From Streptomyces sp. NBC_00691 (lineage in GTDB: Bacteria; Actinomycetota; Actinomycetes; Streptomycetales; Streptomycetaceae): DNA of 64,000 bases. Position numbers and translations under genes: made by a program. Below, one piece after another: positions 37,699 to 45,420 of the stretch; position 1 is the first letter of the stretch; each line of letters starts with the position of its first letter. The stretch is from the NCBI RefSeq assembly GCF_036226665.1, contig NZ_CP109007.1:6014001-6078000 (forward strand), read 5' to 3'. A model generated the notes under the pieces. It was not told the DNA's origin. It did no database searches and was given only the letters and a program-made list of their open reading frames with translations.

Positions 37699-39087
37699 AT
37701 GACCGAACAGGCATCGCCGGACGGGCTCGCCGAGCAGCTGCGGGCGGCACGGCAGTGGGCCGGCATCACCCAGGAACAGCTGGCCGGCCTGTCGACCGTC
37801 AGCGTGCGGGCCATCCGGGACCTGGAGCAGGGCCGGGTGCGGCATCCGCGCCGGGAGACGCTCCGGCTGCTCGCCGGGGCCATGCGGCTGAGCGACGCCC
37901 GCCGCGCCGCCCTCGAGCTGGCCGTCGAAGGGGCGGAGGCCGGCACGGTGATGCGCGAGGCGTACGGCGCCGAACTGGCTCCGCCGCCGATGCCGTTGCG
38001 CAGACTCGTCGGCCGCACCGAGGAACTCCGCTCCCTGACCGCGCTGCTGGCCACCGAGCACGAGCGGCTCCTCAGCGTGGTGGGCCTGGCCGGTGTGGGC
38101 AAGACCCGACTGGCTCAGGAAGCGGCCCTGCTGCTCCACGGCCGAGACCGGACCCCCGTCGTCTGGGTCGACATGACCGAGACCACGCCGCCGGTCACCG
38201 GGCCCGCCGGGACCCGCAGCCCGCGGTCCGCGCTGACGGGCTGGGCCCGCTCGCTGGCCCTCGGCGGCCGCGGCCTGGACGAACTCGCCTCGGTGATACG
38301 CGGCCGGGCCACCCTGCTGGTCCTCGACGGCCATGACACCGGCCCCCACCTCACGCCCCCGCTCCTCGAACTGCTCCACGTCTGCGAGCGGCTCAAGGTC
38401 CTGATCACCACGCGCGAGCCGCACCGCACCCCGGGCAACCGGATGCTGCCGCTCGGCCCGCTGCCCGTACCCGACGCGGAGCACGGAGCGTCCGCGGGCA
38501 CGGCCGGAGCGCCGGGTGCCTCCCTGACGGCCGGGCAGCCCGCCGTCGAGCTCATGCTGTCGTACGTCGGTCACATGCGCCCCGACCTGATGCCCGGCGA
38601 CTCGCTGGTGCGCACGGTGGCGCGGATCAGCCGGGCCCTCGACGGGGTGCCGCGGGCGATGGAGGCCGCCGCCTCCTGGCTGTTACTGCGCTCGCCCGCG
38701 GAACTGCTGCGGATCGCACAGGCCACGCCGCTCGACGTCGTGGACGACGTGACCGCGGGGGACACCGGCGGTGACGCGGACGGCGAGGGACTCGCCGCGC
38801 TGCTCTCGGCGGCCGTGACCCGGCTCGACGACGGTCCCGCGGCGCTGCTGGGCGACCTGAGCCTGCTGCCCGACGGCTGGAGCGCCGACCAGGCCGCCAC
38901 CGGTCTGTCCGCGACGCCGGCCGCCGTGGTGCGCGACGTCCACGCACTGATGCTGCGCGGCCTCGTACGACGCCTTCCCGGTGAGGAGGAGGGGGCCCCG
39001 CGGTTCGGGGTGCTCAACCTGGTGCGGCAGCTCGCCGCCGAACGCGCCGCCTCGCTCGTACCGGCGACGGCCCTCGTCCCCTCCTGA
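37699..39087 (+). CDS. XRE-type HTH regulator with NB-ARC-like ATPase
   Basis: A 462-aa protein. The N-terminal HTH (~10-75: LAEQLRAARQWAGITQEQLA, LSTVSVRAIRDLEQG, RRETLRLLAGAMRL) is followed by an NTPase with P-loop GLAGVGKTRLAQE (~132-144), LLVLDGHD and LKVLITTREPHRT. A winged helical end follows, but there are no TPRs, so it is shorter than typical family members. Codon 329 is TTA (38683-38685), so translation should need bldA. ATG 37699 follows AAGGAG. The carbamoyltransferase-like gene starts 84 nt downstream on the same strand. Confidence 0.85.
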   Translation: MTEQASPDGLAEQLRAARQWAGITQEQLAGLSTVSVRAIRDLEQGRVRHPRRETLRLLAGAMRLSDARRAALELAVEGAEAGTVMREAYGAELAPPPMPLRRLVGRTEELRSLTALLATEHERLLSVVGLAGVGKTRLAQEAALLLHGRDRTPVVWVDMTETTPPVTGPAGTRSPRSALTGWARSLALGGRGLDELASVIRGRATLLVLDGHDTGPHLTPPLLELLHVCERLKVLITTREPHRTPGNRMLPLGPLPVPDAEHGASAGTAGAPGASLTAGQPAVELMLSYVGHMRPDLMPGDSLVRTVARISRALDGVPRAMEAAASWLLLRSPAELLRIAQATPLDVVDDVTAGDTGGDADGEGLAALLSAAVTRLDDGPAALLGDLSLLPDGWSADQAATGLSATPAAVVRDVHALMLRGLVRRLPGEEEGAPRFGVLNLVRQLAAERAASLVPATALVPS

Positions 39088-39170
39088 ACAGACCCCGGCC
39101 TCCCGCTCCTTCCCGCTCCTCCTCCTCTGTCGTCTCCTCTTCCTCCCTCCCGATGAAAGGCCCGTCCGCC

Positions 39171-40094
39171 ATGCGCAATCTGATCTCGCTCGCCGACCTG
39201 AAGCCCGAGCAGCTCGCCCGTATCGTCGCCCGCGCCGTGGAGTTCGGCACCGGCGGCGTCGACGACAAGCCGCTGGCCGGACGCCAGGTCGGTGTCTACT
39301 TCCGCAAGTCCTCCACCCGGACCCGGACCTCGTTCTGGAGCGGCGCCACCCGGCTGGGCGCCGACGTCATCACGTTCGGCCCCGACGAACTCCAGCTGAC
39401 CACCGGCGAGACCGTGGAGGACACCAGCCGGGTCCTCGGCCAGTACCTCGACGCGCTCGTCGTCCGCACCAACGGCGACGTGGCGGAGATGCGCCGCCTC
39501 GGCGGCAGCCCGGACCTCGCCGTGGTGAACGCCCTCAGCCTCGACGAGCACCCGACCCAGGCGATAGCCGACCTGACCACCCTCGCCGAGCACTTCGGGA
39601 AGCTCGCCGGGCTCCATGTGCTGGTCGTCGGCGAGGGCAACAGCTCCGGCGCGGCGCTCGCGCTGGCCGGCGCGCTCACCCCCGGGCTGCGGATCACGCT
39701 GCTGAGCCCCGAGGGGTACGAGGTGCCCAAGAGCACCATGGACCTCGTCGACGAACTGAGCGGCGGCGACCACCAGGTGCGCCGCATCACCGACCCGGCC
39801 GAGGTCGAGGGCCCCGTCGACGCGGTCTACACGAGCCGCTGGCAGACGATGGGCGTATCGAAGGCCGACCCCGATTGGCTGGCGTCGTTCGAGGGCTTCG
39901 CCATCGACCGCGCGTTCTTCGAGCGGTACAGCGGCCCGGACACCGTCTTCCTGCACGACCTGCCCGCCGTGCGCGGCCAGGAGGTCACCGACGAGGTCCT
40001 CGACGGGGAGCGCAGCCTCGCCTGGCGGCAGGCCCACCACAAGATGACCGCGGCGATGGCCGTACTGGAGTGGTGCGTCGTCGGCGAGAACTGA
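39171..40094 (+). CDS. Ornithine-carbamoyltransferase-family enzyme, non-canonical
   Basis: A 307-aa carbamoyltransferase. The carbamoyl-phosphate loop SSTRTRTSF (47-55) and HPTQ (127-130) are intact. The amino-acid side differs from ornithine carbamoyltransferase: the HCLP loop reads HDLPAVRG (262-269), with Asp in place of the active-site Cys, and the SMG loop reads SRWQTMG (222-228) without the usual Asp of DxWxSMG. It should therefore carbamoylate an amine other than ornithine, perhaps making a ureido amino acid for the peptide. ATG 39171 is preferred (AAAGG upstream); ATG 39153 is 6 codons longer. A strong terminator follows. Confidence 0.85.
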   Translation: MRNLISLADLKPEQLARIVARAVEFGTGGVDDKPLAGRQVGVYFRKSSTRTRTSFWSGATRLGADVITFGPDELQLTTGETVEDTSRVLGQYLDALVVRTNGDVAEMRRLGGSPDLAVVNALSLDEHPTQAIADLTTLAEHFGKLAGLHVLVVGEGNSSGAALALAGALTPGLRITLLSPEGYEVPKSTMDLVDELSGGDHQVRRITDPAEVEGPVDAVYTSRWQTMGVSKADPDWLASFEGFAIDRAFFERYSGPDTVFLHDLPAVRGQEVTDEVLDGERSLAWRQAHHKMTAAMAVLEWCVVGEN

Positions 40095-40114
40095 GGCGCT
40101 GGTCCGAAACGGAC

Positions 40115-40164
40115 GGGGGCGGCGTCGGTACGGGTTCGGGGAACCCGGTACCGACGCCGCCCCC
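40115..40164. terminator. Bidirectional terminator, carbamoyltransferase / mbtH
   Basis: GGGGGCGGCGTCGGTAC (40115-40131) and its exact complement (40148-40164) form a 17-bp stem between convergent genes. The inner GGGTTC/GAACCC can extend it. Confidence 0.9.
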
Positions 40165-40182
40165 GCGTGTGAGCGACGGTCG

Positions 40183-40395
40183 TCAGCCACCCATCGCGGC
40201 GACCACCGAACGGGGCCGCAGATCCGTCCAGTTGGCCTCGATGTAATCGGCGCACTCCTGCTTGCCGCCCTCCTCGCGGACCAGCTGCCAGCCCTCCGGA
40301 CGGCGGATCCGGGCGGGCCACAGCGAGTGCTGGCCCTCGTCGTTGGCCAGGACGACGAAACGGCCGTCGGCGTCGTCGAACGGGTTGGTTGCCAT
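40183..40395 (-). CDS. MbtH-like NRPS helper protein
   Basis: A 70-aa protein with the full family signature: NPFDDADGRFVVLANDEGQH (4-23), SLWPARIRRPEGWQLV, and ADYIEANWTDLRPRS (~49-63), with the conserved Trp residues. MbtH proteins bind adenylation domains and support their folding and activity. Here it should serve the six A domains encoded from 45421. It is on the opposite strand from the NRPS genes, with its own candidate SARP operator upstream. Confidence 0.95.
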   Translation of the reverse strand: MATNPFDDADGRFVVLANDEGQHSLWPARIRRPEGWQLVREEGGKQECADYIEANWTDLRPRSVVAAMGG

Positions 40396-40487
40396 GGCTT
40401 CACCTCTGTGGGTTCCGTGGAACGGGGATCCGGTGCCGCACCGGTCCCTCGACGCTACGAGACCGGGTTCGCCGGTTCGGGCAGCCG

Positions 40488-40507
40488 GGGCGGCAGTTGG
40501 GCGGCAG
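40488..40507 (-). promoter_or_regulatory. Candidate SARP operator before mbtH
   Basis: Read on the minus strand, CTGCCGCCC occurs twice (40507-40499 and 40496-40488), exactly 11 nt apart, followed by a partial third CTGCCC (40484-40479). The pair lies about 93 nt upstream of the mbtH start. The identical pair precedes the mutase operon on the plus strand (40948-40967). Confidence 0.6.
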
Positions 40508-40552
40508 CCCGCCCGAGGCTCGTGCGCGGCGGCCGGCCCCGCGCGCGAGGTC

Positions 40553-40822
40553 CTATACGAGGACGCGCGACACGTCGTTGGCGCGCGTGACGGCGATGCC
40601 GGTGGCGACCGCGGCGGCCCGCACCGAGCCGAGCGCCTCGCGCAGCAGCTCCGTGCGCAGCTCGGGCCGGTCCGCCAGCTCCGGCCGGTCGGCGTCGATC
40701 AACTGCACCGCCGCCTCCAGTACGGCGAACGTGGCTTCGCCCAGGGGCTCGTGACGGTCGGCGTCGGTCATGACGTCGCGCAGGGCCGCGGCCAGTTCCG
40801 CGGCGGGGGCGATCTGGGACAT
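40553..40822 (-). CDS. Hypothetical 89-aa protein in the NRPS cluster
   Basis: I do not recognise this family. The protein is almost wholly helical (AAELAAALRDVMTDADRHEP; EATFAVLEAAVQLIDADRPE; LRTELLREALGSVRAAAVATG), mildly acidic, with no Cys, Trp or signal sequence. A short ADRPEL duplication (DADRPELADRPELRTE) sits in the middle. It starts with ATG at 40822 on the minus strand behind AGGAGTGG. It shares the 258-nt divergent promoter region with the mutase operon, and mbtH lies downstream on the same strand. Its position suggests co-regulation with the cluster. Function unknown. Confidence 0.65.
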   Translation of the reverse strand: MSQIAPAAELAAALRDVMTDADRHEPLGEATFAVLEAAVQLIDADRPELADRPELRTELLREALGSVRAAAVATGIAVTRANDVSRVLV

Positions 40823-40947
40823 GGGTCCACTCCTCAGGGTTCTCGGACGCGCGTGCTCCCGCGTTCCGCTCCGGCGGACGGTGCTTCGGAGCGGCGGATC
40901 CCGACTGTAGGGCGGGCCGGGAGGGCGGCGGCGACAGGCAGCGGCAA

Positions 40948-40967
40948 CTGCCGCCCGGCTGCCGCCC
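40948..40967 (+). promoter_or_regulatory. Candidate SARP operator before the mutase-NRPS operon
   Basis: CTGCCGCCC at 40948-40956 and again at 40959-40967, a perfect 9-mer direct repeat with an 11-nt period, 114 nt before the first gene of the plus-strand operon. SARPs bind heptamer-type direct repeats 11 nt apart, just upstream of or within the -35 region. The same 9-mer pair, facing the other way, precedes mbtH. Confidence 0.6.
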
Positions 40968-41080
40968 GGGGCGCCGGTCGGCGGGGTTCCGCGTTCCTAC
41001 GATCGATGCCGAAGGGATGTTCCGAGCGATCCAGGACCTCCTTCTCCCACTTGTCATCCCACGATGTGGACGAAGAAGTG

Positions 41081-41590
41081 ATGATGCAGACTGCGGAATG
41101 GGCGTCCCGAGAGCGATCAGGGCCGCTGGACGTCGTTGTCACCGGACTGCCGTCCGATGCGCACACCTGGAACCTCGTATTCATCCAGCTGCTGATCGAG
41201 GACCTGGGACACCACGTCGTCAACCTGGGCCCGTGCGTCCCCCGGGACGAGATCGTCGAATCCTGCGGCAAGCACCAGCCCGACCTGCTGGTGGTCAGCA
41301 CGGTCAACGGCCACGGCTACAACGACGCCGACCAGCTCATCCGGGCGATCCGCTCGCGCTGGGAGCTCGCCGGACTGCCCGCCGTCATCGGCGGCAAGCT
41401 CGGCGTCCTCGGTGCCGAGGGCCGGGCCGGGCACGGCCGCCGGCTCCTGGAGGCCGGCTTCGACGCGGTGTTCCAGGAGGGCGAGGGCGAGGACCAGGGC
41501 CTCGGCGCCTTCGCGGCGTTCGTCGACCGGCTCGCCGCCGAGCGCGTGCCGGTGGCGTCGGCCTCCCCGCTGGAAGGGGTGGCACGGTGA
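41081..41590 (+). CDS. B12-binding subunit of a glutamate-mutase-type enzyme (GlmS/MutS-like)
   Basis: A ~169-aa cobalamin-binding protein. It has the D-x-H motif in GLPSDAHTWNLVFIQLLIED (Asp/His at ~25-27), where His ligates cobalt from below. NLGPCVPRDEIVES, LLVVSTVNGHGYNDADQL and the nucleotide-loop contact GLPAVIGGKLGV follow as in the sigma subunit of glutamate mutase. The usual DxHxxG reads DAHTWN. Glutamate mutase interconverts L-glutamate and (2S,3S)-3-methylaspartate. GTG 41078, ATG 41081 and ATG 41084 are all possible starts behind GAAGAA. The stop overlaps the large-subunit gene by 4 nt. Confidence 0.85.
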   Translation: MMQTAEWASRERSGPLDVVVTGLPSDAHTWNLVFIQLLIEDLGHHVVNLGPCVPRDEIVESCGKHQPDLLVVSTVNGHGYNDADQLIRAIRSRWELAGLPAVIGGKLGVLGAEGRAGHGRRLLEAGFDAVFQEGEGEDQGLGAFAAFVDRLAAERVPVASASPLEGVAR

Positions 41591-42972
41591 CCTCCACCGG
41601 ACGCGCGACCTCCTTCGGACGGTTCGTGGCCGCCGCCGGGGCCCGCGGGGCCCTCGTGGTCCAGCCCCGGATGGGCTTCTCCGACCCCGCCCGGATGCGG
41701 GCCGGACTCGCCGCCACCAAGGGCGCCGCCACGGCGGTCGCCGGCACGCTCACCATCGACAGCTACACCCGGGTCGGCGACGAGCCCTCGGCCGTCCGCG
41801 CCCTGGGCGGCGGGGTGCCGCTCAACGGCTACCCCATCACCTCCTACAGCCCGGACACCTCGCGCTGGGTCCTCGACGGCCTCGCCGACGCGGACTTCCC
41901 CGTCCAGGTCCGGCACGGTTCGGCGAGCCCGCAGCGGATCGTCGCCGCGCTCGCCCGGCTCGGCCTCACCGCGACCGAGGGCGGACCGGTCTCGTACTGC
42001 CTGCCCTACGGCCGCACACCGCTCGTCGACTCGGTCCGCAACTGGCAGGAGACCTGCGAGCGGCTGGCCGCCCTGCGGGCCGACGGCGCGGAGCCGCACC
42101 TGGAGAGCTTCGGCGGCTGCATGCTCGGCCAGCTCTGCCCGCCGGGACTGCTCGTGGCCATCAGCGCCCTGGAGGGAGTCTTCTTCCACCGGGCCGGGCT
42201 GCGGTCCGTCTCGCTCAGTTACGCCCAGCAGACCAGCCCCGAGCAGGACCGCCAGGCGGTACGCGCACTGCGCCGGCTCGCGGCCGAACTCCTGCCGGAC
42301 ACCGACTGGCACATCGTCGTCTACACCTACATGGGCGTGTACCCGAGGACCACGCCCGGCGCCCACGCCCTCCTCGCGGACTCCGCCGAACTGGCGGTCC
42401 GGGCGGGCGCGCAGCGCCTGATCGTCAAGACCGCCGCCGAGGCCCACCGCATCCCGACGGTCGCCGAGAACGTCCGGGCCCTGCGCATCGCGGCGGCCGC
42501 GGCCGAGCGCGCCGCGGCGGCGGGCACGACGGAGGCGGACGACGCCGACGACACGGCCGGCAACCCCGTCTACGCCGAGGCCCGCGCCCTCGTCGACGCC
42601 GTGCTCGACCTGGACGACGACCTCGGCAGCGCCCTGCTGAAGGCCTTCGAGCGCGGCTACCTGGACGTCCCCTACTGCCTCCACCCCGACAACGCCGGCC
42701 GCTCCCGCAGCCACATCGACGCGACGGGCCGGCTCAGCTGGTCGGACATCGGGGCCATGCCCATCGGGCGGGTCACCGGACGGCGCGGCGCCCGGCTCAC
42801 CGCGACCGGACTCCACGACGCGCTGACCTTCGTCCAGCGCCGCTACGACCAGCCCGAAGCGCGGCTCGACGGCCACCCCGGAGAGCCCGCCGCCGTACAC
42901 CACCACCGCTACGACCACCCCGAGGACGCCGGCCGGACCCCCGCCGACGCCCTTCTCCTTCAGGAGGTATGA
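41587..42972 (+). CDS. Glutamate (methylaspartate) mutase large subunit (GlmE-like)
   Basis: A 461-aa catalytic subunit that starts at GTG 41587 overlapping the small-subunit stop. The TIM-barrel sequence includes VVQPRMGFSDPARMRAGLAA, LNGYPITSYSPD, FPVQVRHGSASPQRIVAALA, EGGPVSYCLPYGRTPLVDSV, LESFGGCMLGQLCPPGLLVA and HIVVYTYMGVYPRT. These match glutamate mutase epsilon, including the Arg that holds substrate carboxylate in QVRHGS and the RTPL loop. There is an Ala/Asp-rich insertion (~310-330) and a His-rich tail. Together with the small subunit it should make 3-methylaspartate, known as a precursor in lipopeptides such as friulimicin. Confidence 0.87.
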   Translation: MTSTGRATSFGRFVAAAGARGALVVQPRMGFSDPARMRAGLAATKGAATAVAGTLTIDSYTRVGDEPSAVRALGGGVPLNGYPITSYSPDTSRWVLDGLADADFPVQVRHGSASPQRIVAALARLGLTATEGGPVSYCLPYGRTPLVDSVRNWQETCERLAALRADGAEPHLESFGGCMLGQLCPPGLLVAISALEGVFFHRAGLRSVSLSYAQQTSPEQDRQAVRALRRLAAELLPDTDWHIVVYTYMGVYPRTTPGAHALLADSAELAVRAGAQRLIVKTAAEAHRIPTVAENVRALRIAAAAAERAAAAGTTEADDADDTAGNPVYAEARALVDAVLDLDDDLGSALLKAFERGYLDVPYCLHPDNAGRSRSHIDATGRLSWSDIGAMPIGRVTGRRGARLTATGLHDALTFVQRRYDQPEARLDGHPGEPAAVHHHRYDHPEDAGRTPADALLLQEV

Positions 42973-43991
42973 CCGTGACCGTCATCATCGCCGAGGCCGT
43001 GGACGAGGCACTCCTGCCGTTCCCGGCGTCGCCCGACGCGCATCTGACCGATCCGCTGACCCGGGCCACCCTGCGGGTGCAGAGCCACATGCTCACCGCC
43101 ACCCGCGCCTTCCTGACCTCCCGCGGATTCCAGGAGCTGCTGCCGCCCATCATCGGCCCGGTCACCGACCCCGGCATCCGCGGCTCCAAGCAGGTGGACG
43201 TCGACTTCTACGGCCACAAGTACAAGATGATGACGAGCGCGATCCTCTACAAGCAGGCCTCGCTCCTCGCCTTCGACAAGATCTTCTACATCGCGCCCAA
43301 CGTCCGGCTGGAACCCCTCGAGACGGCCGTCACGCACCGCCACCTCGCCGAGTTCCACCAGATCGACGTCGAGATCCGCGACGCCCGCCGCGAGGACGCG
43401 ATGGACCTCGCCGAGCAGCTCGTCACCCATGTCGTCGCCGAGGTCCTCTCCCGCATGCCGGCCGAGCTCGACCTGCTCGGCCGGGACACCGCCGCCCTGC
43501 GCGAGATCTTCGCGGCTGCCTTCGGCCGCGTCGGCCACCAGCGGGCCACCGCCGAGCTGATCGGCCTCGGCCACCCCCAGGACCCCGCCGCCGAGATCGA
43601 CTGGCAGGGCGAGGAGATCGTCTCCGCCCGCGCGGACCGCCCCTTCTTCATCACCGACTACCCGAAGGGCTCCCGCGGCTTCTACGACAAGGAGAACGCC
43701 GAACAGCCCGGCGTGCTGCGGAACTTCGACCTCATCGCCCCCGAGGGGTACGGCGAGCTGGCCAGCGGCAGCGAGCGGGAGCACGACTACGCCACCCTCG
43801 TCACCCGGATGCGGGAGACCGGCGAGAACCCCGCCAAGTACGGCTGGTACCTGGACCTGGCACGTCGCGGCATCCCCGCCAGCTCCGGCTTCGGCATCGG
43901 CCTGGAGCGCTTCACCCGCTACGTCACCGGTCGGCAGGCCGCCTGGCAGGCCAGCGCCTACCCGAAGCTCCCCGGGGTGGTGTCGGCGTGA
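42969..43991 (+). CDS. Class II aaRS-like enzyme without anticodon domain (asparagine-synthetase-like)
   Basis: A 340-aa protein containing only the class II synthetase catalytic core. It lacks the N-terminal OB-fold that AspRS and AsnRS use to bind the anticodon. Motif 2-like VRLEPLETAVTHRHLAEFHQ (~113-132) and motif 3 GFGIGLERFTRYVTG (~304-318) are present, as are the AspRS/AsnRS-like RAFLTSRGFQELLPPIIGP and PFFITDYPKGSRGFY. Related stand-alone cores (AsnA, the archaeal AspRS paralogue) make asparagine from aspartate, ATP and ammonia. In this operon it could amidate 3-methylaspartate or activate it for another acceptor. GGAGG precedes ATG 42969, which overlaps the previous stop. Confidence 0.8.
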   Translation: MTVTVIIAEAVDEALLPFPASPDAHLTDPLTRATLRVQSHMLTATRAFLTSRGFQELLPPIIGPVTDPGIRGSKQVDVDFYGHKYKMMTSAILYKQASLLAFDKIFYIAPNVRLEPLETAVTHRHLAEFHQIDVEIRDARREDAMDLAEQLVTHVVAEVLSRMPAELDLLGRDTAALREIFAAAFGRVGHQRATAELIGLGHPQDPAAEIDWQGEEIVSARADRPFFITDYPKGSRGFYDKENAEQPGVLRNFDLIAPEGYGELASGSEREHDYATLVTRMRETGENPAKYGWYLDLARRGIPASSGFGIGLERFTRYVTGRQAAWQASAYPKLPGVVSA

Positions 43992-45283
43992 GCACCGCAC
44001 TCGTCGCGGACGGCTTCCCCGAGGAGCAGGTCCGGCAGCGCGCCCGGCACGGAGCCGGGGCCGTCTTCCCCGCCGAGGCGGACTACGGCACCGGGCTGCT
44101 CGGCGCCGTGCCGTCCTCGTCCCCGGAGGGGGCCGGGCACGACCCGGACGACGTCCTCGAGCGGATCCGGATCGTGCCGCCGGTCTTCATGCCCGAGCGG
44201 CTGAAGAAGCTCATCGACCTCGCCCGCGAACCCCTCTACAGCGATGTCGCGCTCGACACCGTCATCGGCGGGTTCACCAGCCGCCTGCCGCTCTACGTGT
44301 CGGCGTTCGGATCCACCCGGGTCGCCAGCCACGACCTGGGCGAGGCCGCCGGACGACAGGCCGGGGCGCTCGGCATCCCGCTGGTCATCGGCGAGAACGT
44401 CGTCCCCGTCAACGGCTACCGCAGCGCCGGCGAGGCCGGTGCCTCCCCGCTGCTCGGCCGGATCGCCGCCTACGCCGAGGCGGCCGACGACGAGCACGGC
44501 GGCGTGGTGGTCCAGCAGTCCACCGAGGACGCCGACGCCGAGGTGTGGAACCTCGTCTACAGCGACCCGGTCACGGAGCCCCTGCTCGCCACCGGCCGCC
44601 TCGCCTTCGAGCTCAAGGTCGGCCAGGGCGCCAAGCCCGGCCTCGGCGGGCTCACCCTGCTCGACCGTGAGACCGCGGGCCAGGTCGCCGAGCAGTACTC
44701 CCTCGACGAGGTGTTCGGCGCCGGCAGCGGCCAGGTGCTCCGGGTCGCCAGCCCCGGCACCTTCACCGAGGAGATCCTGCGGCAGCAGATCCGCCTCATG
44801 CGCAACAACTTCCCCCGCGCCCGGGTGTGGGTGAAGCTCCACCCCGGCCGGGACGTGGCCCACGCCGCGGCCACCGCCTGGGCGGCCGGCGCGGACTCCG
44901 TCACCGTCGACGGCGCGGAGGGCGGCACCGCCTGGGCCCCCACCGGCTTCCTCGGCCATGTCGGCCTGCCTCTCGCCGACTGCCTGCGCCGCGTCGGGCG
45001 CACCGACCACTGCCTTCTCGCCAGCGGACGCATGTGGGAGGGCACCCGCGCCGTCAAGGCCCTCGCTCTCGGCGCCCGCGCCGTCGGCCTGGGACGCGCC
45101 GCACTGCTCGCCGTCGACGAGGACCGCGAAGCGGGTCTGACCCGGCTCGTCGAGGCCCTCGCCCTCGAACTGCGGATGCTGACCAGCGCGGTCGGCAAGT
45201 ACCACGTGAACGGCTTGGCCCCGGAGGACCTGCTCCTGCCGGACCGGTGGGAGCGGGAGTCGGCGCCACCCGGCGCCGCCTAG
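43988..45283 (+). CDS. Stand-alone FMN glutamate-synthase-domain protein
   Basis: A 431-aa protein resembling the central FMN barrel of glutamate synthase. FELKVGQGAKPGLGGLTLLD (~209-228), WVKLHPGRDVAHAAATAWAA, the phosphate-binding DSVTVDGAEGGTAWAP (~300-315) and LALGARAVGLGRAALLAV are as in GltS. The glutaminase domain, the acidic-loop region and the Cys-rich cluster motif are absent, so it cannot take ammonia from glutamine alone. It starts at GTG 43988, overlapping the synthetase-like stop. Possible roles are ammonia or imine chemistry on the methylaspartate-derived product, or another FMN redox step. A 137-nt gap separates it from the NRPS genes. Confidence 0.78.
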   Translation: MSTALVADGFPEEQVRQRARHGAGAVFPAEADYGTGLLGAVPSSSPEGAGHDPDDVLERIRIVPPVFMPERLKKLIDLAREPLYSDVALDTVIGGFTSRLPLYVSAFGSTRVASHDLGEAAGRQAGALGIPLVIGENVVPVNGYRSAGEAGASPLLGRIAAYAEAADDEHGGVVVQQSTEDADAEVWNLVYSDPVTEPLLATGRLAFELKVGQGAKPGLGGLTLLDRETAGQVAEQYSLDEVFGAGSGQVLRVASPGTFTEEILRQQIRLMRNNFPRARVWVKLHPGRDVAHAAATAWAAGADSVTVDGAEGGTAWAPTGFLGHVGLPLADCLRRVGRTDHCLLASGRMWEGTRAVKALALGARAVGLGRAALLAVDEDREAGLTRLVEALALELRMLTSAVGKYHVNGLAPEDLLLPDRWERESAPPGAA

Positions 45284-45420
45284 CCGGCCCGGCCGGCCCC
45301 CGGCCCCGCGCCCAGCGCGCCTCAGCACCACCTACGCGATTCCCAGTCGTGGCCGTACGGGATGTCCGGCACGCCGCGAGACCCGTATCCGCCCGAACCT
45401 TCGAGAATGGTGTCGAGAAG

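Noticed and set aside
37679..37702. Seven-codon open frame (MQQGDWS) overlapping the XRE start
   Set aside because: It simply contains the XRE ribosome-binding site. Such a short frame cannot be supported as a leader peptide from sequence alone.
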